The notes: generated by a model not told the origin, from the sequence alone. A DNA stretch of 64,000 nt from Emiliania huxleyi CCMP1516 (GCF_000372725.1 NW_005196094.1:443435-507434); one strand, 5' to 3'. Shown: positions 41,982-52,525, numbered from the stretch's first letter. Program-made: numbers and translations.

Positions 41982-42827
41982 ATGAGTTGCACGCAAGCGG
42001 CCTTCCTGATCTTCGCCACCGCCGTCGCCTTCACGAGCGCTGCGCTGCAGCCCGCGGTCGAGCTCGGAGGCTTCGCACGCTGCCAGGCCCGGGCTGCCCT
42101 GCGCCGCGCCGCCGCGCCGCCGCGCTGCAGTGCTCTCGCCGCGCCCGAGCTCGACCAGTCCCGCTGGCTGGCCTTTGACGAGTTCCTGTCGCAGTTCTGC
42201 GGCCACTTTGACAACCTCGAGCAGGCGCTGGAGGACCGGCGCGCCGGTCGGCCGCCGCGTGAGGGAGGCGGCCACGAGCACATCCACTGCCACCTGCAGC
42301 CGCTCGCGCTCGAGCGCCCGGCCGTGCTCGCCAACTACTACTTCAACGGCGACCCGGCGAGGCCCTTCCGGCAGCGGCTGTACACGCTGCAGCCGACGGA
42401 GGCCCGCCGCTCGGCCGCCGACGGCGAGATCCGGATGCAGATCTTCCGGCTCGCCGAGCAGGTCGAGGCGAAGCTGCGCGCGGCGAGCGGTGACGCGGCC
42501 GCCGTCGCCTGGGACGCGGAGCGAGACCTGGCAGAGGAGCTGCTCATCCCCGGCTGCGACGTGTTCTGGCGGCGCGTGGGCGGCCACTTCGAGGGCGAGA
42601 TGGCGACCGCCTCGGCGCTGGTCCACTCGCCGCTCCTCGGCCGCGAGATTGTCGTGACCGACCACCTGCACCTCTGGGAGGGGGCGCTCTGGGTCAACGA
42701 CCGCGGGTGCGGCACCGACGGCACGTACCTGTACGGAAACACGCGCGACGTGCCGTACAAGATGGATCGCGTGCGCTGGTCGAGCCACCGCGGCGAGCCC
42801 GTCTGGGAGGACCGGAGAGCGGCGTGA
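41982..42827 (+). CDS. CpeT/CpcT-like chromophore lyase family protein
   Basis: Intron-less, 281 residues. The N-terminus MSCTQAAFLIFATAVAFTSA is a signal peptide followed by an Ala/Arg-rich stretch, the pattern of bipartite targeting to a secondary plastid. From about residue 60 it follows the CpeT family order: FDEFLSQFCGHFDNLEQALED, HIHCHLQPL, ANYYFNGDPARPFRQRLYTLQP, EIRMQIFRL, GCDVFWRRVGGHFEGEM and EIVVTDHLHLWEGALWVND. CpcT/CpeT proteins attach bilins to phycobiliproteins in cyanobacteria and cryptophytes. A three-base-phase upstream ATG (ATGCAATGA at 41977) makes a two-codon uORF whose stop overlaps the start. Confidence 0.75.
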   Translation: MSCTQAAFLIFATAVAFTSAALQPAVELGGFARCQARAALRRAAAPPRCSALAAPELDQSRWLAFDEFLSQFCGHFDNLEQALEDRRAGRPPREGGGHEHIHCHLQPLALERPAVLANYYFNGDPARPFRQRLYTLQPTEARRSAADGEIRMQIFRLAEQVEAKLRAASGDAAAVAWDAERDLAEELLIPGCDVFWRRVGGHFEGEMATASALVHSPLLGREIVVTDHLHLWEGALWVNDRGCGTDGTYLYGNTRDVPYKMDRVRWSSHRGEPVWEDRRAA

Positions 42828-43391
42828 GCGGTGAGGGTCTCGTGTTTCGCTCGCTGTAGCCTTACACCTGTTACGGTGGGACAGGAGTTCTGGTTTCCAA
42901 TCAGCAGCGCCACGCTCCACGCACCATCCACACGCCGCGGGAGCGGAGCTGGATCCTGGCTGGATATCTGCATATCTCGCGCCTCGCCGCGGCGCGCGCG
43001 CGCGCGAGCCATCGCGCGCGGCTTCGCTGCATCGAGCACCCGAGCACCTTCCTTCTTACTAGGCACTACGACTGTACCACCGAGGGCCGAGAGGCACACA
43101 AGACGACAAACAACACCATTCTCAAGCCTCAAGGCTCACGCGTCACGGGAAAGAGGCTCCATCCATCACCCTCGCCCAGGAATCTACACTGCGGTTCCTT
43201 TAGGTCCGACCTGTGGGCACCGCCTGCGCTCGGCACCGGGCACCGCCTCGGTAAAAAAATGCGTGCGGGGGTGCCTCAAAAGCAAACCGAGCGCTCCAAT
43301 TCAATTCACGCCGCCGCTCGTTAAATCTCCAACGCCCGCCACCTCGCCCGCCTTCTGGACACTTTGGACTGATGGGAGGAAAGCGCGCGGC
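42828..43391. other. Intergenic, fragment of dispersed repeat E
   Basis: Bases 43195-43255 match 33490-33552 in reverse orientation (GGTCCGACCTGTGGGCACCG and onward). An open frame runs through this region into the next gene but has no domain before 43392. Confidence 0.55.
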
Positions 43392-44117
43392 ATGTCAAGC
43401 GCAGCGTCCCCGAACAGAGATGCGCACCGGTCAGACAGAGAGGCTCTGGTGGACGACCTGCCTGAGGATGTGCTGACGGTCCTCGTCCGCACGCTCGCCT
43501 CGCAACCACGCAGGCCCCAGGCGCTCCTCGCCCTAACCTCGACCTGCAAAGAGCTGCGCGCACTGCTTCCGCCGACTGTGCGGATCGACGCGGCGCGCGA
43601 CACGGTCGACCACACCCTGGGCGCCCGCCCTTCGCTCGGCGAGCTTCAGGCGCTGGGAATCCTTCCGGTTGGGGCGCACACCTCGGCGCGGCTCGCGGCA
43701 GCGCAGCAGGCCCTGCAGCGGGAGATGACGCGTGCGGCGGTGGTCTCGCGGCTGACGAGCCGGCCCGACCCGTCCGAGCTCCTCCAGCGCGGCGTGCTCA
43801 AGCACTCGTACGCCTCGGCGATGAGCCCCTCCCTCGCGCAGGCCGCCGAGCAGCTGGAGCACGCTATGCGGCGCGACCAGCTCACGCACAGCCTCGAGCG
43901 GCGGCCGAGCCCGGCGGAGCTGAGGGCGCACGGCATCGTCCGCACGCCCGCGGCGCTCTCCTCGCGGCTGGCCGAGGCGGCGGACCGGCTCGAGCGGCGA
44001 CGGCGGCGCGACTCGCTCAGTGCGCACCTTGAGATTGGGCGGCTCTCGCTCGAGGAGAACTCGCCTCCGCGGGCACTGCGGCGCGCCGCGTCCTGGACGG
44101 CAGCGTCGCAGGCGTGA
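43392..44117 (+). CDS. F-box-like protein with three RPEL actin-binding repeats
   Basis: A 241-residue single-exon protein. Residues about 17-60 (EALVDDLPEDVLTVLVRTL, then LLALTSTCKELRALLP) look like an F-box. Three RPEL-type motifs follow with a spacing of about 46 residues: RPSLGELQALGIL (79-91), RPDPSELLQRGVL (124-136) and RPSPAELRAHGIV (171-183), each preceded by a basic helix. RPEL motifs bind monomeric actin, as in MRTF and Phactr proteins; F-boxes recruit substrates to SCF ubiquitin ligases. The combination suggests actin-regulated ubiquitination, but that is inference. The ATG at 43392 is the first before the F-box. Confidence 0.7.
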   Translation: MSSAASPNRDAHRSDREALVDDLPEDVLTVLVRTLASQPRRPQALLALTSTCKELRALLPPTVRIDAARDTVDHTLGARPSLGELQALGILPVGAHTSARLAAAQQALQREMTRAAVVSRLTSRPDPSELLQRGVLKHSYASAMSPSLAQAAEQLEHAMRRDQLTHSLERRPSPAELRAHGIVRTPAALSSRLAEAADRLERRRRRDSLSAHLEIGRLSLEENSPPRALRRAASWTAASQA

Positions 44118-44531
44118 GTCGCGGCCAGCCAGGCCGCGGTTCGGCCCATTCACCATGGACGAATCTTCGAATCAACACTTTCTCAGTCTCTCAATCGGCG
44201 CGCTCAAAACGAAAACCAGGACGATGTCCCGTGTATCTGTAAACTGTGTGCCTGTGTCTATCTGTATCTGCCCGCAGTCAGGGCGCTGGTGTGTAGAGAC
44301 CGCGATTGGTCCTGTGCTATTGAGAGAGTGGCTAACAGTATACCACGGACCACGCTGTATATACGGGTGTAGAGAGACAACTGACACAAGACTCAACGAT
44401 AAAGTAATAGAGCGCGTGTGTGGCTGTGGGCTCTCCCAGCGCGGCTCTGCGCTCTCTTAAAGTCGGATCACATACAGTAAAAACATACGGCTAAACACAT
44501 CACAGTCGCTGCGCCGTCATCGCGTCATGCG
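44118..44531. other. Convergent 3' ends, no gene seen
   Basis: Lower-GC stretch between the stops of the F-box/RPEL gene and the gamma-tubulin complex gene; expected to hold both polyadenylation sites. Confidence 0.5.
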
Positions 44532-47500
44532 TCAAGCCTCCTCCTCGCTCCCGCCATAGTGCGAGTTGAAGTCGAGCGCCTCGGAGAGGGGGCGCCCCTC
44601 CGGCTGCTGCCGAAGCGTGCGCATCAGCAGCTGGACGCTGCGGCGGAGCTCAGCGCGCCATCGCCTCGCCGCCGCCGCGTGCGCAACCGCGGGTAGCGCG
44701 GCGAGGTCGTCACTCAGCTGGGCGCGCAGCCGGAGCGCGAGCGCGAGGATGGCGTCGACGGCTCGCATCTCCGCCTCGTGCTGCGGCTCCAGGAAGCAGC
44801 GCGAGGCGATGCGCTCGTAGAGGCGGGCGCACGCGGCGGCGAAGGCGTCCACGCTCGAGAGGGCGGGGAGCCCGTCGAGGAGGGATCGCCACTCGGCCGC
44901 AATCACAGCGAGCGTGACGTACGCGAGGATGTGGTGGACGGCGTGGAGCAGCTCGGAGCGAAGCGTCCACCAGAGCCGCGTGAGCGGAGTCGAGCCTGCG
45001 CAGCGGCCTCCTGCGGCGCCGGCGCCGACGCTGACCGTCTCGAGGGACCACTTCGCGCGCCGCAAGCGCAGCAGCAGCGCGAAGACGCGCTGCTGCTGCG
45101 AGAGCAGCGCGGGCGTGAAGACGAGCTGCAACGGCCACGGCGGCGCATACCGCAGCACGAGCGACTCAAAGGCGCGCGCGTCGACGGCGTCCGAGAACGA
45201 CGACCCCTTGCGCGGCCCGTTGCGCGGCTCCTGCAGCGAGGGCTGGGCGAGGGGTCAGGCCCTGGCGGCGCGGCACCCGCCGGGGGGCCGCCCCTCCCCT
45301 CGCCCAGCCCCTCCCCTCGCCCAGCCCCTCCCCTCGCCCGCCCCGCCCCTCGCCCAGCCCCTCCCCTCGCCCGCCCCGCCCCTCGCCCAGCCCCTCCCTG
45401 ACCTGGGCCGAGACGTCAGCCAGCTCAAACGAGAAGCGGCCCGCCTGCAAGCAGGGGAGGTGTCTAAGCCGCGTCTAAGAAGTGTCTAAGAAGTGTCTAA
45501 GAAGTGTCTAAGAAACTACCAAGCGAGGCCGTCTGCCCCTCAGTCATCCCACCCCCAGCCAAGCCTCTACGCAACACAAGGCGGACACGCGCCTGGCCCG
45601 CCGGGACGCCGCCCTCGATGAGGCTCTCCCGCAGCAGCCGCGTGAGCTGCGGGAGGGCGGGCCGCCACGGCCGGCAGCGGTCGGCGAGCTCGCAGAGCCG
45701 CTCGCACACAAGCGCAGTCAGGCGCGGCTCGGCGGCGAGAGCGACGGCGTGCAGCAGCCGCGCCACCCCGCGCAAACCGGGCAGCAAGCGGAGCAGCTGC
45801 GGCCCGGCGCGGGCGCAGGAGTGCGCGATGGGGGCGAGGAAAGCTTCGCGAACCGCCATCGAGCGCACCCTGCTACGCGGCGCTCCGCCAGCCTCTGCAG
45901 CCTCTGCAGCCTCTGCAGCCTCTGCAATTTCTGCAGCCTCTGCAGCCTCTGCAATTTCTGCAGCCTCTGCAAATATGGCGGCTCTGGCAGCCTCGTCGGC
46001 CGGAGGAGTCGCGAGGCTTGTCAGCCGCGCGAGGAGGAGCGAGGGCGGGTCGGTGGCGGGGGGCGGGCGCGAGGCCGGCAAGCGGCAGAGCTCGTCGCTC
46101 GGGGAAACGTGCCTACCAGCCCGGGGGCCAGCTGTGAGGGCGCGGCGAAGGGCGAGCGGGTCTGCAAGCCACGGGGTACCCATGCTCAGCAGGTCGGGCA
46201 AACGCCATCGGCACGTCGTCCTTGCGCGGCATGGAGCCCCAGTGAGGCATCTGCTCCAGCCAGTGCCGCCCGGCCGCTGCGCTGTCGCCGGCTAGCCCTG
46301 GGACGGGCGCCGGCTCCCCCTCCGCCTGCACCCCGTCCCTGCGCCGCTCCTCACCCGCAGCGGCAGCCCCACCACGACGCGACGCGGCGGCAGCGCGGCG
46401 CGACGCGAGAAGCGCGAGGAGCCGCTCACTCACACGCATCTCCAGCTCCTCCTCGCCCTCCTCGGTCCCCTTCTCGGTCCCCTCCTCGGTCCCCTCCCCC
46501 GCACCCTCCTCGCGGCCCCTCGCCCCGGCGGCCGCCCCTCCCGCGAGCGAGCCCACCAGCCGCCTCGACTTGCCGCACACCAGGATGGACGGCGCGAGCG
46601 GCGCGAGGAAGAGAGGCACGCACCCCGCGGGGCGAAGGGCGAATGCACCCTCCCAGCCCGCCGCGCTGTCGCCGCCGCCCGCGCCGAGGGCGGGGTCAGC
46701 GTGCGCCCCCGCGCGGTACACGAAGAGCTCGCCCGCCGCGTCGCGCAACTCGCCTGGTTCACAGCCACAGCTGTGAAAGACATGCTGCTCGCTCTTGAGC
46801 CGCCCGCCGCCCGCCGCAGCTCGGCCTCGCTCCACCCACCCGCCGAGCACGCGAGCGTACGCCAGCAGGCACCGCACGAGGATGCGCAGCCACACGAAGT
46901 AGAGGCCCCTCCCCTCCCCGCCTCCACCCTCCCCGCCTCCACCCTCCCCTCCACACGCCTCATGCCACTCGCACCGCGCGAGCAGCAGCGACAGCAGCGC
47001 GCTCGTCGCCTCTGCGGCGCAGTGCGGCCCGCGCGCCCGCACGCCGAGCACGCAGCTCACCGCCGGCACCGCCGCAAACTCGGCGGCGAAAGCGGCCAGC
47101 TCCGCCAGCCGGCGGCGCCAGCCAGCCACGCCGCGGTGCCGCTCCGCCAGCACGAGCAGCCCTGTCCGCTCGCCCTCCCGTCTCCGCTCCCCACGACCGG
47201 CGCCACCGGCCGCGCCGCGCCCCGCCGCCTCGCGCCGCCACTCGCGCCGCCACTCGTGCACCTCGCCGTGCAGGGCCTGGCCGAGCGCGCGAAGCGTCGT
47301 CGGCAAGTTGGGCCGCGAGAGCAGGCCGTCCGAGAGCGCCTGCCGAGGAGTCGTCGGCGGGGGCAGTTGGCAGAGAGGGAGGTGGCAGAGAGGGAGGTGG
47401 CAGAGAGGGAGGTGGCAGAGAGGGAGGTGGCAGAGAGGGAGGTGGCAGAGAGGGAGGTGGCAGAGAGGGAGGTGGCAGAGGGAGCCGGCGGGAGGGTGGG

Positions 47501-48608
47501 AAGGGTAAGGCGAGGGAAGGCGGGACGGCGCCTCGAGCGTGCACACGGCCGAGGCGGCGCGGCCGAGCTCCGCGAACAGCGCCGCCGCCCCGCTCGCCTC
47601 GCACCTCGAGGCAGAGCTCCTGCCCGCGGCGCTCAGACGGACCCGCCGCCGCCAGGAAGCGTCGCACGCTCCCTCGCGGCCCGGGGAAGAGGGGCTGGCC
47701 TCGTCCGCTGCAACCTCCTCCCAGTCGCCCGCCGCGTAGCCCGCCACGGCCATGATCGAGGCGTTGGCTAGACGCGACCGCCTAGAGCCGAGCCATCTCG
47801 CCTCTCGCCGCGCCACCGCGCCACCGCGAGGCGCGGCCCCGACCCGCCTCGAGTCGAGAGAGCTCCTCCCCGCCGGCGGGACACGCGACGCACCCGCCTG
47901 GGCAAAGCTCTCCCACGCCAGCGCGCTCAGCCCCCTCGCAGTCGGCGCCGCCGCCTCCTGAGCCCTCGCCGCGCCGCCGCCCTCGCCGCTGCCGCCGCCA
48001 TCCTCACTGCGGCCCGCGCCTTCGCCGCCTTCGCCGCCTTCGCCGCTGCCACCTTCGCCACCACCGCCGCCGCTGCCTTCGCCGCCGCTGCTGCCGCCGT
48101 GCGCAGGCGAGAGCTCGTCCAACTCCTCCTCAGAGCCGGACGAGTAGCCCCAGCGAGGCGACGAGGGCCGCGAGAGCTGCTCGGCCGGCGCAGCCGGGAC
48201 CGGCGCGAGCGATGGCGGACCGCTGGGCCAGCGCGCCGGACCGCTCGCTGTCATGGCCGCAGCATCGGCGAGCCAGTACAATGCAGAGAGCGCCCGGGCG
48301 TCTGCATCCGCTGCCGGCTGCCCGGTCGGCACGCGCAGCAGCTTCGACGCAAGCGCGTCGAGGTCGCTGGCCTTGTCGTGGCGCGAGTGGCGACGGAGGA
48401 GCGCGACGAGCTGCGCGTAGTCGCGGGACACCGCATGCCCGTCCGTTGAGCCGAAGCGGTGGTGGCGGAAGGAGCCGTGGACCCAATCGACAGCAGCCTC
48501 ATGGTTCTCACCCGAGGACGGCGTGAGGCCGGTGGTGCCCTCGACGAGCGCCCGCACCAGCGCATGGAGGCGGAGCTCATCTGCGAGCGCAGCTGCGGCG
48601 TGCGCCAT
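44532..48608 (-). CDS. Gamma-tubulin complex component, GCP5-like
   Basis: Subunit of the gamma-tubulin ring complex that nucleates microtubules. N-terminal exon(s) 48608 to about 46180: MAHAAAALADELRLHALVRAL, W-x-H-x-S/x-F region, EWHEACGGEG, GLYFVWLRILVRCLLAYARVL, GELFVYRAG and PSILVCGKSRRLVGSLA, all typical of the GCP N-terminal domain. A middle exon (frame 46201 to about 45570) has REAFLAPIAHSCARAGPQLL. Then 45444-45403 (AGRFSFELADVSAQ, 14 codons) and 45230-44532 (FESLVLRYAPPWPLQLVFTP, LRRAKWSLE, LHAVHHILAYVTLAV), the GCP C-terminal domain. The junction near 46180 needs a frame change that could not be resolved. An in-frame 15-bp repeat coding LCHLP (47380-47490) may be intronic. Collagen-like Gly/Ser/Glu stretches sit near residues 170-230. 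Confidence 0.82.
47378..47492. repeat. 15-bp tandem repeat within the GCP5-like gene
   Basis: Seven to eight copies of GAGAGGGAGGTGGCA (+ strand). In the gene's frame it codes CHLPL units, ending next to a possible acceptor (CTCGGCAG before GCGCTCTCGG), so it may be an intron read as open frame. Confidence 0.85.
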
Positions 48609-48920
48609 GAATCGACTGGGGAGAAATCGACTGGCGCGGGACGCTCTGTCGGCAGACTGGCGCGCACACTGGTGCCAGTAACACGGAAGAAAAGAATGTT
48701 TTTTTTTAGGAAAGTTCTTTCCTTAAAATCCCTGTGTTGTGGCGGCGTGCCGTCCTCCCATCCCTCGCTTGGTTTTTCTTTCTTTCTGGGACTGGCGCGC
48801 ACTGGCACTAACACAGGTACACCACGGAAGAAAACAACCACCCTTTCTGAGTATGCTATAGAACTTGCGTCAGGGCGTTTACCGCGTTTACCGTGCACGG
48901 AGGATAAAAGCTCGCCGAAG
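48609..48920. promoter_or_regulatory. Divergent promoter region, GCP5-like / PP2C
   Basis: Only 312 bases separate the two divergent start codons. The stretch contains a copy of dispersed repeat B (48724-48790: AAAATCCCTGTGTTGTGGCG, then TTTCTTTCTTTC) flanked by two similar blocks, GACTGGCGCGCACTGG then CACGGAAGAAAA (about 48652-48694 and 48789-48835), as if the repeat inserted with duplication of nearby sequence. No TATA box is obvious. Confidence 0.5.
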
Positions 48921-50378
48921 ATGGACGTCTTCAGGTGGAGGATCCAGCGTCGCCAGGAGCTGCAGGAGCTGTCCGTCCGCAGCAGCAGCAGTAGCAGCTC
49001 TAGCTTGCCGGGCGAGACGCATCGGCATTCGATCGCGCATGCCCCAGAGGAGCTCGCTTCGCCACCCTCCTCGTGCGCATCATCAGTGGCCGGTGTGAGC
49101 AAGGGCAAGCTAGCAGATGTGCTCGGCAACGCGACCCGGCACGGCGTCAGCCCAGGCCCTCGTGGCACAACCTTTGCCAAGGTCAACCAGGACCGCGGCG
49201 TCGCGCACTGGCCCTTCAACTCGTCTTCGAACGAAGCTCTCTTCTGCGTCTTTGATGGACATGGCGTAGGTGGGGAGAAGGTTGCGGAGCAGTGCATGCG
49301 CTCCCTGCCGTACGGCCTCCTCCAGGAGGGGCTGCGGCTGCGAGCCGACCCGGCGGCGACCATCGTGCGTGCCGTGCTGCAGATGGACACCGAGATCCTC
49401 AAGCGGCGCGGAGGCCGCTTTGCTACCACCTGCGGGACGACGGCCACGATCGTCTACTTGAACGGGACGACGCTCTGGTCGGCGTGTGTGGGGGACTCCC
49501 GGGCGGTGATGGGGTACGGAGCCAACGGCGCAATCTGCGCGCGCGACCTCACCGTCGACTGCAAGCCAGACATGCCCGAGGAGTCCGAGAGGATACGCAA
49601 GGCTGGAGGCCTGGTGACGGCGGGCGTGCCAGGCGGCCGCCCCTCTCGCGTGTGGGCGGATGGGAAGGTTGGGCTTGCCATGTCTCGCTCGATCGGTGAC
49701 GGCGAGTGCAAGAAGTACGGCGTCATCGCCGACCCGCTGATCGCGCGCTTTGAGATCGAGCCGGCTAGCAGCCCGGACGGTGACGGCGACCGCTTCCTCA
49801 TCGTTGCGAGCGATGGCGTCTGGGAGTTCCTCTCGAGCCAGGAGGCGTGCGAGATCGTGGCGTCTGAGCCCGAGTCCGCAACCAAGGGCTGTGCCAAGCT
49901 CGTGCAAGCGGCAGCCCAGCGGTGGAAGCGGTCCGAGGGAAACTACAGAGACGACATCACGGCGATCGTGGCGCGGCTGCCCTTCACGCGACACAGCGAG
50001 CTACAGATGCCATCTGGGCGCAGCCGGCGCTCCTCTCTCGACATGTACATCAACGCGGGGCTCAAGGGGATGTCCGAGTTGCCCGAGAGCGAGCTGTCCG
50101 AGGAGCCGACAGGGTCAGGTGAGCTTGCTGACACCGGCGGCGGCGGCGGTGGCGGCAGCGGCGGGTGCGGCGGCGGCGGCGAGCGCTCCTCCGCGAGCCT
50201 CGGCGAAGAGGATCGCGTCTCCGACTCGTTTGCGAGCCGCCGGCTCACGGTGGCCCGGTTAGACGATTGCTGGTCGGTGGCCTCCCGCGAGTCGGCTGAG
50301 CGGGGCGCCTCTGCAGGGGACCTCGAAGAGAAGAGCGAAGACGTGCCAACGGCAACGGAGGCGTCGGCGTCGGCGTGA
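48921..50378 (+). CDS. PP2C-family Ser/Thr protein phosphatase
   Basis: Mn/Mg-dependent phosphatase, 485 residues, one exon. Motifs in order: KVNQDRG (about 88), FCVFDGHGVGG with the metal-binding Asp (about 112), TTCGTTATIVYL, WSACVGDSRAVMG, LTVDCKPDMPEESERI, RVWADGKVGLAMSRSIGD, YGVIADP, LIVASDGVWEFLSSQEA with the second metal Asp, and NYRDDITAIV. All catalytic acidic residues are present. The N-terminus has a Ser homopolymer run; the C-terminal 130 residues are Ser/Glu/Gly-rich and probably disordered. The arrangement (EESERIRKAGG, SLSRSIGD) resembles the plant/alga PP2C clade related to growth and stress signalling. The start MDVFRWRIQRRQ follows a short leader. Confidence 0.93.
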   Translation: MDVFRWRIQRRQELQELSVRSSSSSSSSLPGETHRHSIAHAPEELASPPSSCASSVAGVSKGKLADVLGNATRHGVSPGPRGTTFAKVNQDRGVAHWPFNSSSNEALFCVFDGHGVGGEKVAEQCMRSLPYGLLQEGLRLRADPAATIVRAVLQMDTEILKRRGGRFATTCGTTATIVYLNGTTLWSACVGDSRAVMGYGANGAICARDLTVDCKPDMPEESERIRKAGGLVTAGVPGGRPSRVWADGKVGLAMSRSIGDGECKKYGVIADPLIARFEIEPASSPDGDGDRFLIVASDGVWEFLSSQEACEIVASEPESATKGCAKLVQAAAQRWKRSEGNYRDDITAIVARLPFTRHSELQMPSGRSRRSSLDMYINAGLKGMSELPESELSEEPTGSGELADTGGGGGGGSGGCGGGGERSSASLGEEDRVSDSFASRRLTVARLDDCWSVASRESAERGASAGDLEEKSEDVPTATEASASA

Positions 50379-52525
50379 GAGGACTCAAGGGCGTGTGCGG
50401 ACCTGTCTCCCTCGTGTACCGAACTACAGTAGCCGCCAAAAAATCTTTTTGAAGGCGTCTGTCCCCGTTTCCGTGCCAGTGCGCGGCCAGTCTCTCGCAA
50501 TTTCCAATTTTTATTGCATTGAGTAAGTCTTTTCTTCTTTTGGTGTGCCCGCACGGGCAAATTCTCCTTGCAAAATTCTCCTTGCAGCGGTGTATTATTT
50601 TTTTGCTTGGCCGGCCCTCATGATGGGTAGTAGATGGGGAGCTCCCGCTCGGTCGTTTGAGCGAGATTTTTGTTTTGTTTGTCGTTTGCGCTTTCCTCTC
50701 TTTTCCCGGAATCCTGTTCACGATGTCAACCCTCCCAAAGTGGGTGATCTGATGCTTGTAGTAGGGCTTAAGAGTGGCCTGCCATGTCATAGGAAGGACT
50801 GCGGGTGCAGGGGAGAGTACCACCAACCATCACTTTAGTTTGGTGTCGCCCCGCTGATTTCTTTTTGCCGCTGTATGTGTGCACTGTCTGGTTAGCCCCA
50901 GCCACTCCGCTGTGAAGACCGAGGGCCCTCGGTCTTGCGGAGCTCCCTGCTGCTCGGTGTACGAACTCTGTTCACAGCCTTGTTATTGAGAAGAAAATAC
51001 GTCCGATGGGCTATGGCGCTGTGCGCTGGTCTGTGAGAGGTTGAGGTGCGAGCCCTGGAGGCCCTGGGGATGGGGTGAGACTACCGGCGGGCCTAGAAGG
51101 CCCGCGCGCAGGGGGGTGGGGGCATTGAGACCGGTCATTCATGAATGAGTGCGCGACACGCATGTTGCGTGCAGCGTTGTTGATGTTTTGCGCGTCGCCA
51201 CAGACGGCGGCGCGCGAGAGCTGTTGCGAGTGGTGCTGGGCGAAGCCCCGGGCGGGGCGACGCCCTCGAGTACGTTCACAGCCTTGTTATTGAGAAGAAA
51301 ATACGTCGTATGGCGCTGTGCGCTGGTCTGTGAGAGGTTGAGGTGCGAGCTTCACAGCCTTGTTATTGAGAAGAAAATACGTCCTATGTTCACAGCCTTG
51401 TTATTGAGAAGAAAATACCTCCTATGGCGCTGTGCGCTGGTTCACACAAGCGCTCGCTCGCCTGTCTGCTATAGCCGCAGCCACTCCCAGCTGCTCGGTG
51501 TGAACAGAGTTCGTACACCGAGCAGCAGGGGAGCGTCTGCAGCTACAGTCGCTTCAACTGCACCGCCGTGGCGAGCCTGGCGAGGTCATGCTCCTCGCAA
51601 ACTCTCGGCGCCCCCCCCTGGAGCACCCACCTGGCACTCATTGGCCGGCGCCCACAGCTGCGATGCGGTCGTGCGCGCGGATGCGAGCGACGTCGAGTTT
51701 GAGCGCGACGCAGAAGCGCTCATGGGGGAGAGTGTACCTCGAGAGTGGCGAGTGCGGGTGTCGGAGAGTTGCCGTAGTGTTCCTTCATCATAACACGATC
51801 TTAAAAAAGCACTGGCGCGCGTCCGAGGGCACATCTCCTCCTCTCTCCCCCTCTGCGCGGCTGCTCTGCGCAGCAGAGCCCCAGACTCTGGCCTGGTATG
51901 TTCGTCCACTCTGCGCGCCGTGCCGCGCGCTGGCGGTGCAGCCGGGCCGAAGGCGCAGATCCGCGCGTTTTGCGCGCTTGCGCGCGCTCGCATCCGTCGA
52001 TCAAAGGCATCCGATTGGCTCGCGTCGACGTCCGAGCTGCGCAGGACTTGCGCAGACCAGCTCGCGCAGGCGGTCGAGTGTCCGGTCGCAGTGACCGGTG
52101 GACCGTGCCAGGCCGCCATCCTAGTATCAGGTCTGAGCTTGCTGAGGCGGGGCCCACAGGGGCCCACTGTCAATGTGACGTCGAGCGCCTCGCTCGAGGG
52201 CGCCCGAGGCTTCGGGTCAGAATACGGTGTGTGCAGCGCGCGCTGCGGCGCAGCACACACCGTATTCCGTGCTGGCGCCCGCGGCCTTCACACACTCGTC
52301 CAACTCCGACGAGCAGAGCCTCAGTATTGCCAGAGGTGACCACGGCAGGCTCGCGACGGAGGCAGGGGGCGGCCGAGCTTGAAAATCGCCATGTAACTCG
52401 ACTGAAGCACCAGACGCTCCGCAAGACCGAGGCCCTCGGTGTTCACAGCGGAGTGGCTGGGAATGTACCAGACAGCTCGCTCGCCACCTCTCGGCCGGCT
52501 ATATTGCCCCTCCCGGGCAATAGCA
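50379..52525. repeat. Intergenic with 33-bp repeats, inverted copies and a long hairpin
   Basis: TTCACAGCCTTGTTATTGAG followed by AAGAAAATAC occurs at 50971, 51275, 51351 and 51389. The block 50943-50974 (ending CTCTGTTCACAGCC) recurs inverted at about 51499-51533, and 51491-51525 is itself an 11-bp-arm palindrome. A 15-bp-arm perfect hairpin spans 52220-52267. GCTGTGCGCTGGTCTGTGAG-type sequences accompany the repeats. No coding gene is supported; frames across 51149-52330 lack domains. Confidence 0.7.

Noticed and set aside
46701..47771. 356-aa plus-strand open frame
   Set aside because: Antisense to the GCP5-like gene; includes the translated 15-bp repeat.
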